Shown piece after piece: positions 35,786 to 44,810 of a stretch of DNA of 64,000 nt. A model generated the notes under the pieces. That model saw only the letters and a list, made by a program, of their open reading frames with translations, did no database searches and had not been told where the DNA came from. A program made the position numbers and the translations under genes. This stretch comes from Curtobacterium salicis (GTDB taxonomy: Bacteria; Actinomycetota; Actinomycetes; Actinomycetales; Microbacteriaceae), in contig NZ_JAAOYO010000003.1 in the NCBI RefSeq assembly GCF_011759505.1, positions 558,001-622,000 on the forward strand, written 5' to 3'. Position 1 is the first letter of the stretch; every line of letters begins with the position of its first letter.

Positions 35786-37086
35786 CTCGCGTCCGCCTCG
35801 TCGTCGCGCACGCGCGCAGCCCGCTCCGCCAGGGGCACGACGGCCGACGGCACGTCCGCGACGGGTTCCGGGCGCACCCCGAAGAGCGCGTCGAGCGCCC
35901 CGGTGAAGTCGTCGCCGCGACCGGCACGGCCGAGTTCCCGCGCCCGCACGGAGGGGCGGTGCAGCAGCACGCCGACCAGGTGCCTGAGGGCCCGCTCGGT
36001 CTGCTCCGCGGACTCGGGCGTGGTGTCGCCGCGACGCTTCACGCGGTCGATCTCGTCGTCCAGGATGTCGAACACGTGCTTGCGCAGGGCCACGAGTGCC
36101 GGGGTGGTGGACTGCTCGAGCGCCTGCGCGCGGAACCGCGAGACCGCGTCGTCGACGATCGCACGCGCTTCGGTCTCGGCGTTGAGCTCGGCGATCGGGG
36201 CGTGGATGCTGATGGTCTCGAGGTCGAGCAGCTCGACGCCCTCGACGTCGGCGGCGTCGGGGTGCACGTTGCGGGGGAGTCCGAGGTCGATGACGATCCG
36301 TCGGGCGCCGTCGTCGAGGTCGCACGCCTCGACCACCGGGACCTCGCTCGAGGTGCACGTGATGACGACGTCGCTCGAACCGATCGCGGTGCGCAGGTCC
36401 GTGGCGGCGACCAGGTCGTGCTTGGCGGCGAACCACGGGGCGCGGCCGGACGGCGAGAAGACCTGGATCTGCTCGGCGTCGCGGTCGCGGAGGGCGGCGA
36501 TCGTGGTGGCCGCGTAGCTGCCGGTGCCGACGAGCAGCACACGGGTGGCGGCCCAGTCGGTGATGCGCGACGAGGCGAGCTCGAGTCCGAGGCGGACGAG
36601 CGACCGGCCGGCGGCGCCGATGCGGGTGCGGGTCTTGACCCCGCGGGAGGTGTGTGCAGCCTCTTGGAAGAGGCGTTCGAGCTCGGACGTCGTGGTGCCG
36701 TTGCGGCGGGCGTCCTCGAGGGCCCGTCGGACCTGGCCGGAGATCTCGGTCTCGCCGACGACCACGGACTCGAGCCCGCTCGACACCGCGAAGAGGTGCT
36801 GCACGACGTCGCCGCCACCCAGGACCTGCACGGAGTCGAGGACCTCGTCGGCCTGCAGCTCGCTCGCTGCCGAGACGGCCTCGACCGTGGCGCGGACGGC
36901 GACCTCGTCGTCACCGGCGATGTCGAGGTAGGCCTCGAACCGGTTGCACGTGGCGAGGACGACCGCACCGTCGAGGACGTCCGAGTCCGTGACGAGGTGG
37001 CTGGCGGCCGCGGGTGCTCCGATGCTCAGACGCTCCAGGAGGTCGAAGCTGGCGTTGCGATGCGACGCCGTGAGACAGATGAGCAC
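35782..37086 (-). CDS. hemA: glutamyl-tRNA reductase
   Basis: 434 residues, first enzyme of the C5 heme pathway. It reduces glutamyl-tRNA(Glu) to glutamate-1-semialdehyde with NADPH. The catalytic nucleophile is Cys47 in ATCNRFEAYL. The Rossmann domain carries LLVGTGSYAATT, where GxGxxA/G usually appears, and the C-terminal helix mediates dimerisation. The GTG start lies seven bases after TACCAT on the minus strand, so a leaderless mRNA is likely. Divergent from hemE across 74 bp; the two halves of the pathway are probably coordinated there. HemL, which uses the product, is encoded at the far end of the locus. Confidence 0.96.
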   Translation of the reverse strand: MLICLTASHRNASFDLLERLSIGAPAAASHLVTDSDVLDGAVVLATCNRFEAYLDIAGDDEVAVRATVEAVSAASELQADEVLDSVQVLGGGDVVQHLFAVSSGLESVVVGETEISGQVRRALEDARRNGTTTSELERLFQEAAHTSRGVKTRTRIGAAGRSLVRLGLELASSRITDWAATRVLLVGTGSYAATTIAALRDRDAEQIQVFSPSGRAPWFAAKHDLVAATDLRTAIGSSDVVITCTSSEVPVVEACDLDDGARRIVIDLGLPRNVHPDAADVEGVELLDLETISIHAPIAELNAETEARAIVDDAVSRFRAQALEQSTTPALVALRKHVFDILDDEIDRVKRRGDTTPESAEQTERALRHLVGVLLHRPSVRARELGRAGRGDDFTGALDALFGVRPEPVADVPSAVVPLAERAARVRDDEADAS

Positions 37087-37160
37087 GTCTTCAATGGTAA
37101 CCCCGCCGTCCCGAGCGCCGGATCGGAGAACGGCCCTGTTCGCGGTGGGAGAATCAACGG
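37087..37160. promoter_or_regulatory. divergent leaderless promoters of hemA and hemE
   Basis: The 74-bp gap has TACCAT on the minus strand (37094-37099), seven bases before the hemA GTG, and GAGAAT on the plus strand (37149-37154), six bases before the hemE GTG. Neither gene has a Shine-Dalgarno. Both spacings fit transcripts that begin at the start codon. Confidence 0.6.
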
Positions 37161-38300
37161 GTGACCGACGCGCTCCCGACCACCCATCCGCTCGCCGACG
37201 GCCGCACCGCGGGCTCCCGACTCGTCCGGGCCCTCCGGGGAGAGCGACCCGAGACGCTGCCGGTGTGGTTCATGCGCCAGGCGGGCCGTTCGCTGCCCGA
37301 GTACCGCGAGCTGCGGGTCGGCACGGCCATGCTCGACGCCTGCCTCGACCCGGCTCTGGCGTCGGAGATCACCCTGCAGCCGGTGCGCCGGCACGGGGTC
37401 GACGCCGGCATCTTCTTCAGCGACATCGTCGTGCCCATCAAGCTCGCGGGCGTGGACGTCGAGATCGTCCCCGGTCGCGGCCCCGTCCTCGGCTCGCCGG
37501 TGCGGACCGCCGCGGACGTCGACGCCCTCGGTCGGCTCGAGCCGGAGGCGCTGGCACCGATCTCCGAGGCCGTCGCCCGGACCGTGGCGGAGCTGGGCAG
37601 CACACCGCTCATCGGCTTCGCGGGTGCGCCGTTCACCCTCGCCGCCTACCTGGTCGAGGGCGGCCCGTCGAAGGACCACATCCGCGCCCGGACGATGATG
37701 CACGCCGACCCGGAGACCTGGTCGCGCCTGCTCGACTGGGCAGCGGACGTGTCCGGGGCGTTCCTCCGTGCCCAGGTGCTCGCCGGCGCCTCGGCCGCGC
37801 AGCTGTTCGACTCGTGGGTCGGGTCGCTGTCGCGGGCGGACTACGTCGAGCGGGTCGCACCGCACTCGGCGACCGCGCTGTCCCACGTCGCGGACCTCGG
37901 CGTCCCGCGCATCCACTTCGGCGTCGGCAGCGGCGAGGTCCTGGCCGACATGGCGACGGTCGGCGGCCACGCGGACGCCGTCGACGCGGTCGGTGTGGAC
38001 TGGCGCCTGCCCCTCGACGAGGCCGTGCAGCGCGTCGGCACCGGCGTCACCGTGCAGGGCAACATCGACCCGGCGATGCTCGCGGCCCCGTGGGCGGTCC
38101 TCGAGGCGCACGTCCGCGCGGTCGTCCGACGCGGCGGGGTGGCCCGGGCGCACGTCGTGAACCTCGGGCACGGGGTACCGCCGGAGACCGACCCGACCGT
38201 GCTGACCCGCGTCGTCGAACTCGTGCACTCGCTCGGCGACGGGACGGCCGTGAGCGACAGCGTCGACAGCGCCGGCGGGACCGGGAGCGCCGCAGCATGA
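37161..38300 (+). CDS. hemE: uroporphyrinogen III decarboxylase
   Basis: 379 residues. It removes four acetate carboxyls from uroporphyrinogen III to give coproporphyrinogen III. The signature PVWFMRQAGRSLPEYRELR near residue 33 holds the substrate-binding arginines, and FSDIVVPIKLAG and IGFAGAPFTLAAYLVEGG are conserved blocks. Full length for the family, with a ~25-residue C-terminal alanine/serine tail. The stop overlaps the hemY start by ATGA. GTG start with no leader. Confidence 0.96.
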   Translation: MTDALPTTHPLADGRTAGSRLVRALRGERPETLPVWFMRQAGRSLPEYRELRVGTAMLDACLDPALASEITLQPVRRHGVDAGIFFSDIVVPIKLAGVDVEIVPGRGPVLGSPVRTAADVDALGRLEPEALAPISEAVARTVAELGSTPLIGFAGAPFTLAAYLVEGGPSKDHIRARTMMHADPETWSRLLDWAADVSGAFLRAQVLAGASAAQLFDSWVGSLSRADYVERVAPHSATALSHVADLGVPRIHFGVGSGEVLADMATVGGHADAVDAVGVDWRLPLDEAVQRVGTGVTVQGNIDPAMLAAPWAVLEAHVRAVVRRGGVARAHVVNLGHGVPPETDPTVLTRVVELVHSLGDGTAVSDSVDSAGGTGSAAA

Positions 38301-39649
38301 CCGACGTCGTCGTGGTCGGCGGCGGGGTCGCCGGGCTCGTCGCCGCGCGCGACCTGGCGAAGGGCGGCGCGCACGTGGTGCTGCTCGAGGCCTCCGGCGC
38401 GCTCGGCGGGATGATCCGTCGGCACACCGTGGCCGGCCTCGACCTCGACATGGCGGCGGACTCGTTCGCGACCCGGACGGACGCGGTGTCCTCGCTCGCG
38501 ATCGAACTCGGCCTGGGCAACGACATCGTCTCGCCGGACCCGCGCGGCGCATGGCTGATGACCCGCGACGGCCGGACCGCCCCGATCCCCTCGACCGGAC
38601 TGCTCGGGATCCCGGGTACCCCGATGGCCGCCGACGTCATCGCGGTGGTCGGCGGCGCCGGGGCCCTCCGCGCGCAGATGGACGCACTCCTGCCGTCGCC
38701 GGTGGGTGCGCGGGCGACCTCGCTCGGCGCGATGGTCCGGAGCCGCATGGGCGCGAAGGTCCTCGACGACCTGGTCGTGCCGGTGGTCGCGGGCGTGCAC
38801 TCCACGCACCCGGACGACCTGGACCCGGACCGCGTCGCACCCGGCCTGCGTGCGGCACTCCAGCGGGAGGGCTCGCTCGCCCGCGCCGTGCTCGCGATGC
38901 GGAAGCGTGCCGTCGCCGGGTCCGCGGTGCAGGGCATCCGCGGAGGCATCGCCCGACTGGTCGACGAGCTCGTCGCCGACCTCGAGACCTACCGTGTCGA
39001 CGTCCGGCTGCACACCCGGGCGACGCGGGTCGAGCGGGCCGCGGTGGAGGCCACCTCGGCCGACGGCCGGACCGAACGACTGGCGGCGGACCACGTGTTC
39101 GCCACGGTGGCCGACCCGGCACGCACGGCGGCACCCCGGCGCTCCGGCATCGAACTCCTCACCCTGGTCGTGGACCGGCCCGAGCTGGACACCGCACCCC
39201 GCGGCACCGGGATGCTCGTGCACCCGGCGGCGGCGGGCGTCGGCGCGAAGGCGCTGACCCACGCCACCGTGAAGTGGCCGTGGCTGGCGGAGCGCTCGGC
39301 CGGGAGGCACGTCCTCCGTCTCAGCTACGCCCTGCCCCCGGCAGGTGCAGACCAGGCGACCGGCGTCGCCGACGCGACGGCCGCCGACCAGGTCGCCACG
39401 AGCCTCCCGGTCGACCCCGCCGGGCCGGTCAGCGACCGCGCGACCGCCGACGCGTCGGCCCTGCTCGGCATGCGCGTGGGGCCGGAGCACGTCGTCGGTG
39501 CCGCACGGGTCCTGTGGCACGGGCCGGACGCCGAGGCCGCCGGGCTGGCGGAGGGCGTCGTCGGCATCGGCGAGGCGTCGTCGGGTCGCGGGCTGTCCGG
39601 CATCGTGACCGCTGCCCGGACCGCGGCTGAGCGCATCCTGGATTCCTGA
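38297..39649 (+). CDS. hemY: coproporphyrinogen III oxidase (HemY type)
   Basis: 450 residues, flavin-dependent. The FAD motif is VVVGGGVAGLVAARDLA with LEASGALGG, and the C-terminal SSGRGLSGIVTAARTAAERIL closes the FAD fold. With HemQ and ferrochelatase in the same locus, it most likely oxidises coproporphyrinogen III to coproporphyrin III (also named cgoX), not protoporphyrinogen. Start overlaps hemE by 4 bp. Family length is standard. The three genes after it are not heme enzymes, so transcription of the second hem block may be separate. Confidence 0.94.
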   Translation: MTDVVVVGGGVAGLVAARDLAKGGAHVVLLEASGALGGMIRRHTVAGLDLDMAADSFATRTDAVSSLAIELGLGNDIVSPDPRGAWLMTRDGRTAPIPSTGLLGIPGTPMAADVIAVVGGAGALRAQMDALLPSPVGARATSLGAMVRSRMGAKVLDDLVVPVVAGVHSTHPDDLDPDRVAPGLRAALQREGSLARAVLAMRKRAVAGSAVQGIRGGIARLVDELVADLETYRVDVRLHTRATRVERAAVEATSADGRTERLAADHVFATVADPARTAAPRRSGIELLTLVVDRPELDTAPRGTGMLVHPAAAGVGAKALTHATVKWPWLAERSAGRHVLRLSYALPPAGADQATGVADATAADQVATSLPVDPAGPVSDRATADASALLGMRVGPEHVVGAARVLWHGPDAEAAGLAEGVVGIGEASSGRGLSGIVTAARTAAERILDS

Positions 39650-39766
39650 GCGGACCGCTGCGGCCCCGAGGGCTACTGTTGGGGGAACCGTCGGACACAT
39701 GCCGATCGGTGCATGACCCCGCAACGGTGCATCACCAAGCACACTGACCCAACGGAGGAATCGCTC

Positions 39767-40033
39767 ATGCGAGGAAAGCTCCTGTTCGTCGCCGGCGCAG
39801 CACTCGGGTACGTCCTGGGATCGCGAGCCGGACGGGCGCGGTACGAGCAGATCAAGACCGTCAGCGGCAAGATCTGGAACAGCAACGGCGTGCAGAAGAG
39901 CGTGCACGACGTCGAGGGTTTCGTGCAGGACCGCACGCCCGACGTCGCCGACTTCATCGGTGAGCAGACCAAGAAGGTCGTCCGCAAGGTGAGCTCCAAG
40001 ACGTCGTCCAACAAGGGCTCGCAGATCTCATGA
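39767..40033 (+). CDS. YtxH-like small membrane-associated protein
   Basis: 88 residues from ATG 39767, with CGGAGGAA upstream. A hydrophobic N-terminus (LLFVAGAALGYVLGSRAGR) is followed by RYEQIK and a charged C-terminal helix, as in YtxH/PF12732 stress-type proteins. Probable role in envelope stress or membrane shaping. A TACTGT box lies at 39674. The stop overlaps the next gene by ATGA, so it is the first gene of a three-gene envelope cluster within the hem locus. Confidence 0.8.
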   Translation: MRGKLLFVAGAALGYVLGSRAGRARYEQIKTVSGKIWNSNGVQKSVHDVEGFVQDRTPDVADFIGEQTKKVVRKVSSKTSSNKGSQIS

Positions 40034-40488
40034 CCGACACACGCGACCGGAAGTCGCGGTCGCTGTTCGGCCTCGTCAAGGACCTCCCCGACCTCGTCAA
40101 GGACCTGGTGAAGGGCGAGATCTCGCTCCTCAAGGCCGAGATGATCGGCAAGGCGAAGGTCTTCGGCATCGCCGCGGGCATCCTCGTCGCCGCACTCGTC
40201 ATCGTGCTCTACGCGATCGGCGTGCTCCTCACCGCAGCGGTGATGGGCCTCGCCACCGTGATGCCGGCATGGCTGGCGGCGCTGCTGCTGGGTGTGCTGA
40301 TGCTCATCGTCGCCGGGATCCTCGGACTCGTCGGCTGGAAGCGCCTGAAGAAGGGCCTGCCGATCACGCCGAAGCGCACGATCGCCAGCGTCAAGAACGA
40401 CGTCAACGCGGTCAAGGGACTCGGCTGGAAGCCGACCCCGGAGACGCAGCGCGGCTCGCGCAAGCCCGACGTCGACGGCCGGTTCTGA
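40030..40488 (+). CDS. phage-holin-like membrane protein (Holin-X family)
   Basis: 152 residues. An amphipathic N-terminus (SLFGLVKDLPDLVKDLVKGEISLLKAEM) precedes two strong membrane helices at about 55-83 and 85-110 and a basic cytosolic tail. The KGEISLLKAEM segment is the hallmark of actinobacterial Holin-X (PF07332/DUF1469) proteins. Despite the name, these are chromosomal envelope proteins of unknown function, not phage genes. Coupled to the YtxH-like gene by ATGA. Confidence 0.85.
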   Translation: MTDTRDRKSRSLFGLVKDLPDLVKDLVKGEISLLKAEMIGKAKVFGIAAGILVAALVIVLYAIGVLLTAAVMGLATVMPAWLAALLLGVLMLIVAGILGLVGWKRLKKGLPITPKRTIASVKNDVNAVKGLGWKPTPETQRGSRKPDVDGRF

Positions 40489-40539
40489 CCCCGTCAGTCC
40501 GCTGACCCCCGTCATCCCCACGACTCCACCGGAGGACCA

Positions 40540-40779
40540 GTGACCGACCCGAAGGACGAGCACGGCGACATCGCCGACCGTGTCGCCGCCACCCGTGCCC
40601 AGCTGTTCGACACCCTCGACGCGATCGAGGACAAGTTGAACGTCCCGAAGCAGCTCGGCATCGCGGCGTCGAAGGTGAAGCGCGGCGTCGACGAGAACCC
40701 GGTGCCCTACCTGGCCGGGCTCGCAGCGGGAGTGGCAGTGGTCGGGGGTATCGTCGTAGCGGCGCTCCGACGACGGTGA
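40540..40779 (+). CDS. DUF3618 protein
   Basis: 79 residues from GTG 40540 with GGAGGA upstream. The pattern DIADRVAATRAQLFDTLDAIEDKLNVP is the DUF3618 signature, followed by one membrane helix (VPYLAGLAAGVAVVGGIVVAAL) and an RRR tail. A small tail-anchored protein of unknown role that often occurs with Holin-X and YtxH-like proteins, as here. The gap of 141 bp to hemQ holds no clear terminator, only GCGAGCCAC in two copies. Confidence 0.85.
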   Translation: MTDPKDEHGDIADRVAATRAQLFDTLDAIEDKLNVPKQLGIAASKVKRGVDENPVPYLAGLAAGVAVVGGIVVAALRRR

Positions 40780-40920
40780 TCCACAGGCGGCGAGCCACCG
40801 CGAGCCACTGTGGAACCCCGCCCCGGACGCCCGCTCGGCGACGGGGACGGGCGACCCACACCCCTGGCAACCGTGCCGCTGGCGATCGTGCTCGCGGCCA
40901 CCGTGGAGGACGACCGATCC

Positions 40921-41694
40921 ATGAGCACTGACGTGCCCACACCAGCAGCCCACAGCGACACCACACACGGCGCCGCAGCACACACTGACGCAGCGCACGA
41001 GACGGATCCCGCGACCGGGATCGACCCGAACCTGCTGACCGCCTACGCGCTGTGGGCGGTCTTCCGTCGTCCGGTCGGGGCCGTCACCCGCGGCGGCGAC
41101 GACTCGGTCGCCGAGCTCGACGCCGTGGTCGCGGCCGGCGCAGCGCGTGGCGTGACCATCCGCGGCTTCTACGACGTCTCCGGCTTCCGCGCCGACGCCG
41201 ACGTCATGATCTGGCTGCACGGTGACGACGCCCAGGCGATCCAGGCGGTGCTGCGGGACGTCCGTCGTACGGCGCTGTTCCAGGACGCCGAACCGGTCTG
41301 GCACGCGATGGCGATGCACCGCGAAGCCGAGTTCAACAAGCGGCACACCCCGGCCTTCCTCCGTGGCAAGGACCCCGAGGCCTGGATCACGGTGTACCCG
41401 TTCGTCCGTTCCTACGAGTGGTACCTGCTGCCCGAGGACGAGCGCTCGAAGATGCTCCGTGACCACGGCGTCGCCGGCGCCAAGTACCGCCGCGTGCTGA
41501 CCAACACCATCGCCTCCTTCGCCCTCGGTGACTACGAGTGGATCCTGCCGCTCGAGAGCCCGGACCTGGTCGACCTCGTCGACCTGATGCGCGACCTCCG
41601 CTACACCGAGGCCCGCATGCACGTCCGCGAAGAAGTGCCTTTCTACACGGGTCGTCGCGTGACGACCGCCGAACTCCCGGAGGTCCTGTCATGA
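40921..41694 (+). CDS. hemQ: coproheme decarboxylase
   Basis: 257 residues, chlorite-dismutase fold. HemQ (ChdC) turns coproheme into protoheme by two H2O2-dependent decarboxylations. Recognised by YALWAVFRRP, VMIWLHGDD, FNKRHTPAFLRGK and VYPFVRSYEWYLLP, with the probable heme ligand His182 in RDHG. The N-terminal ~35 residues are a histidine/alanine/threonine-rich tail of no known role. The ATG has GGAGGA upstream. The stop overlaps hemH (ATGA). Presence of this gene settles the coproporphyrin route for the locus. Confidence 0.95.
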   Translation: MSTDVPTPAAHSDTTHGAAAHTDAAHETDPATGIDPNLLTAYALWAVFRRPVGAVTRGGDDSVAELDAVVAAGAARGVTIRGFYDVSGFRADADVMIWLHGDDAQAIQAVLRDVRRTALFQDAEPVWHAMAMHREAEFNKRHTPAFLRGKDPEAWITVYPFVRSYEWYLLPEDERSKMLRDHGVAGAKYRRVLTNTIASFALGDYEWILPLESPDLVDLVDLMRDLRYTEARMHVREEVPFYTGRRVTTAELPEVLS

Positions 41695-42926
41695 CCGACA
41701 CCAGCCTGATCACGAACGGACAGCCCGTCCTCGCCGCCACCGCGGCCGCTGCGTCCGGCCCCGAGCACGTCGAGGTCCCGACCGCGTACGACGCCATCCT
41801 GCTCGCCGGCTTCGGCGGACCCGAGGGCCAGGACGACGTCATCCCGTTCCTCCGCAACGTCACCCGCGGCCGTGGCATCCCGGACGAGCGGCTCGAAGAG
41901 GTCGCCCACCACTACCGACACTTCGGCGGCGTCAGCCCGATCAACGCCCAGAACCGCGCGCTCAAGGCCGCGCTCGAGGCCGAGCTCGCTTCGCGGGGCA
42001 TCGACATGCCCGTCCTCTGGGGCAACCGCAACTGGGAGCCCTACCTCGAAGAGGCCTTCACCGAAGCGGCCGACAAGGGCTACAACAAGCTCGTCGCGAT
42101 CGCCACAAGCGCGTACTCGTCGTTCTCCAGCTGCCGCCAGTACCGCGAGGACTACGCCCGCGTGCTGACCGAGACCGGCCTGATCGACACCATCCAGATC
42201 GACAAGATCCGGCAGTTCTTCGACCACCCGGGCTTCGTCCGACCGTTCATCGACGGTGTCCGCGACGGCATGGCCCGCGCGATCGCCGAGAACGACGGGC
42301 TCGACGTCGCGACCGAGCTGCAGGTGCTGTTCTCCACGCACTCGATCCCGTCCAGCGACGCCGCCCGGTCCGGCCCCGACTTCCGTGGCTTCGACGAGCA
42401 CGGCGCGTACGAGGCGCAGCACCTCGCCGTCGGTCAGGTTGTCCTCGACCAGGCATGGTCCGAGCTGCTCGAACAGCCGGAGCACGCGCACCTGCAGGGC
42501 ACGTCGAAGCCCGCCTGGAAGCTCGTCTACCAGTCGCGGTCCGGCCCCCCGACGCAGCCGTGGCTCGAGCCCGACATCAACGACTACATGAACGAGGAGC
42601 TCAAGGGCGGACCGACCCGCGCCGTCCTCATCGTGCCGCTCGGCTTCGTGAGTGACCACATGGAGGTCATGTGGGACCTCGACGAGGAAGCCACCGAGAC
42701 CGCCGGCGAGCTCGGGTACTGGTCGCTCCGCACGCAGACCCCCGGCATCGACCCCGCGTACGTGTCCGGTCTCGTCGACCTGGTGCTCGAGCGGGTCAAC
42801 GGGACGCCGAAGGCCGAGCGTCCGCACATGACCGACATCGGACCCTGGTACGACGTGTGCCGTCCCGGGTGCTGCGAGAACGTGCGAGCGGGGTTCAAGC
42901 CCGCCGCCGCCGGCGTCGCCCCGTGA
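41691..42926 (+). CDS. hemH: coproporphyrin ferrochelatase
   Basis: 411 residues. Inserts Fe2+ into coproporphyrin III (also named cpfC). Blocks seen are LLAGFGGPEGQDDVIPFLRNV, YRHFGGVSPINAQ, FSTHSIPSS and IVPLGFVSDHMEVMWDLDEE. Cys148 and the C-terminal CRPGCC (Cys390, Cys394, Cys395) could bind the [2Fe-2S] cluster known in actinobacterial ferrochelatases. The N-terminal ~30 residues are an extra tail. Start overlaps hemQ, end overlaps hemC (GTGA), so insertion of iron and decarboxylation are made together. Confidence 0.96.
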   Translation: MTDTSLITNGQPVLAATAAAASGPEHVEVPTAYDAILLAGFGGPEGQDDVIPFLRNVTRGRGIPDERLEEVAHHYRHFGGVSPINAQNRALKAALEAELASRGIDMPVLWGNRNWEPYLEEAFTEAADKGYNKLVAIATSAYSSFSSCRQYREDYARVLTETGLIDTIQIDKIRQFFDHPGFVRPFIDGVRDGMARAIAENDGLDVATELQVLFSTHSIPSSDAARSGPDFRGFDEHGAYEAQHLAVGQVVLDQAWSELLEQPEHAHLQGTSKPAWKLVYQSRSGPPTQPWLEPDINDYMNEELKGGPTRAVLIVPLGFVSDHMEVMWDLDEEATETAGELGYWSLRTQTPGIDPAYVSGLVDLVLERVNGTPKAERPHMTDIGPWYDVCRPGCCENVRAGFKPAAAGVAP

Positions 42927-43963
42927 CCGACGGCTCCACACCGAACAGCGACAAGCCCGCGATCCGGCTCGGTACGCGTGCCAGCCGGCTCGCGGTCGCC
43001 CAGTCGCAAGACATCGCCGACCGCCTCGCCAAGGCGTCCGGTCGGCCGGTGGAACTCGTCACCGTGACCAGCGAGGGCGACACGAACCGTGCCTCCCTGG
43101 CGTCCCTCGGCGGCACCGGCGTGTTCGCGTCGGCGCTCCGTGAAGCCCTGGTGGCGCACGAGGTCGACGTGCTCGTGCACTCCCTCAAGGACCTGCCGAC
43201 CGCGCCGTACCCCGGCCTGACGATCGGGGCCGTGCCCAAGCGCGCGGACGCCCGCGACGTCCTGGTCGCACGGAACGGCGCGACGGTGGAGACCCTGCCC
43301 GAGGGCGCGACCGTCGGCACCGGGTCACCGCGCCGTGCCGCACAGCTCCGGGCCGACCGTCCCGACCTCGACGTCGTGGACATCCGCGGCAACATCGACA
43401 CCCGGCTCGCCCGCGTCGAGGACGACCTCGACGCCGTGGTGCTCGCCGCCGCCGGGCTCGGCCGCATCGGTCGACTCGACGCCGCCACCGAGCTCCTCGA
43501 CCTGGGCTTCTGGCCGAGTGCCCCGGGACAGGGTGCGCTGGCCGTCGAGATCCGTGCGGACGAGGACGACCGGAACCTGCTCGCCGCCCTCCGGAAGATC
43601 GAGCACGCGCCGACCCGCCTCACCGTCACCGCCGAGCGCGAGGTCCTGGCGAAGCTCGAGGCTGGCTGCTCCGCTCCGATCGGGGCGACGGCGGTCGTCG
43701 ACGCCGAGATGCTCCTGGTCTCCGCGACCGTGTACAGCCCGGACGGCTCCGAGTACCGCACGGCCTCACACGCGGCGATGCTCGACGGTTCCGCGCAGGA
43801 CCGCCTCGACGAAGCACTGTCCGTCGCCGGCCGGGTCGCCGACGAACTCCTCGAGAACGGCGCTGCCGAACTCGCCGACCTGCCCGCGACGAGCGGTCCC
43901 GGAACCGACGAACCGGACACCGGGCACACCGCCGGCCCCGGGCTGGCCACCCCGGCCGAGTAG
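42923..43963 (+). CDS. hemC: porphobilinogen deaminase (hydroxymethylbilane synthase)
   Basis: 346 residues. Polymerises four porphobilinogen units. Motifs are LGTRASRLAVAQ, VHSLKDLP, GTGSPRRAAQL and the dipyrromethane cofactor site LEAGCSAPIGA with Cys249. A ~35-residue C-terminal tail rich in Pro/Gly/Thr is not part of the domain. GTG start overlaps the hemH stop by 4 bp. Unlike the other junctions, its stop is 97 bp before the next supportable start. Confidence 0.96.
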   Translation: MTDGSTPNSDKPAIRLGTRASRLAVAQSQDIADRLAKASGRPVELVTVTSEGDTNRASLASLGGTGVFASALREALVAHEVDVLVHSLKDLPTAPYPGLTIGAVPKRADARDVLVARNGATVETLPEGATVGTGSPRRAAQLRADRPDLDVVDIRGNIDTRLARVEDDLDAVVLAAAGLGRIGRLDAATELLDLGFWPSAPGQGALAVEIRADEDDRNLLAALRKIEHAPTRLTVTAEREVLAKLEAGCSAPIGATAVVDAEMLLVSATVYSPDGSEYRTASHAAMLDGSAQDRLDEALSVAGRVADELLENGAAELADLPATSGPGTDEPDTGHTAGPGLATPAE

Positions 43964-44060
43964 GGCGGGCACCACGGACGACACCCGGAGTTCCACGCAC
44001 ACCAGCGCCGCGGCACCCACGACGACGCCGGACGACGGCCCGTCGCACCGGGGAACGGTC

Positions 44061-44810
44061 GTGCTCGTGCCGCGCGGTGGTGCGTGGGGTGACCGGGTCG
44101 CGGCGGCCGCACGGTCCCGGGGGCTCGTGCCCGTGGTGGTCCCGCTCATCACGGACGAGCCGCCGGCCGACCCGGGCCCGCTCGACACGGCGATCACCCG
44201 GCTCACCGCGGCGGCGGCGGCGGTGGCCGCTGGAGCCGGCGAGCCGTGGCTCGTCGTGACCAGTGCGACCACCGTGCGGGTGCTCTCGGAACGCGTGGCG
44301 AGCCTCCCGTCCGGTGTGCGCGTCGCCGCCGTCGGCACCGCGACAGCGCGGGCTGCCCGCGCGGTCGGCTGGCCCGTCGACCTGGTGCCGGACGACGCCT
44401 CGGCCGCCGGGCTCGTGACGGCACTCCCCGACGGCGCCCCGCTCGTCGTGCACCCGCGCTCGGACCTCGCCGCCCCGACCCTGGTGGACGGCCTCAGGGC
44501 GCGCGGCACCACCGTCCTCGACGTGGTCGCGTACCGCACCGTCGGGACCGGCGACGGGCAGATCGCCCTCGACCCGGCGCCGGACGTCGTCCTCGTCACG
44601 AGCGGCAGCGTCGCCCGTGAGGTCACCCGCCGCCTCACCCCCCTTGACCCACGGACCCGGATCGCCTGCATCGGCCCGGGCACCGCCACCGAGACCCGCG
44701 ACGCCGGACTGCCCGTGCACGTCGTCGCCGCCGAACGGTCCGCCGAAGCCCTGCTCGACGCCGTCGTCGAGTCCCTCACCCCACACCCCGAACAGGAAGG
44801 TCACTCGTGA
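44061..44810 (+). CDS. hemD: uroporphyrinogen III synthase
   Basis: 249 residues from GTG 44061. Closes hydroxymethylbilane into uroporphyrinogen III with inversion of ring D. Low sequence conservation is normal; the bilobed pattern is visible as VLVPRGGAWGDRVA at the start, LVVTSATTVRVL, VGTATARAAR, LVHPRSDLAAPTLV and VLVTSGSVAREVTRRL. The frame is open back into hemC but has no ATG or GTG before 44061; GGGGA lies seven bases upstream. This start begins at the first beta strand, so the protein lacks the usual short lead-in. The stop overlaps hemB by GTGA. Confidence 0.85.
   Translation: MLVPRGGAWGDRVAAAARSRGLVPVVVPLITDEPPADPGPLDTAITRLTAAAAAVAAGAGEPWLVVTSATTVRVLSERVASLPSGVRVAAVGTATARAARAVGWPVDLVPDDASAAGLVTALPDGAPLVVHPRSDLAAPTLVDGLRARGTTVLDVVAYRTVGTGDGQIALDPAPDVVLVTSGSVAREVTRRLTPLDPRTRIACIGPGTATETRDAGLPVHVVAAERSAEALLDAVVESLTPHPEQEGHS

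Noticed and set aside
39713..39766. ATG at 39713 as start of the YtxH-like gene
   Set aside because: The hydrophobic start typical for the family begins at 39767, directly after CGGAGGAA.
40030..40488. Holin family name suggesting prophage
   Set aside because: No other phage genes, and Holin-X proteins are ordinary chromosomal genes in Actinobacteria.
40781..40813. CCACAG/CTGTGG inverted repeat before hemQ as terminator
   Set aside because: Only 6-bp arms with a long loop; not enough to call.
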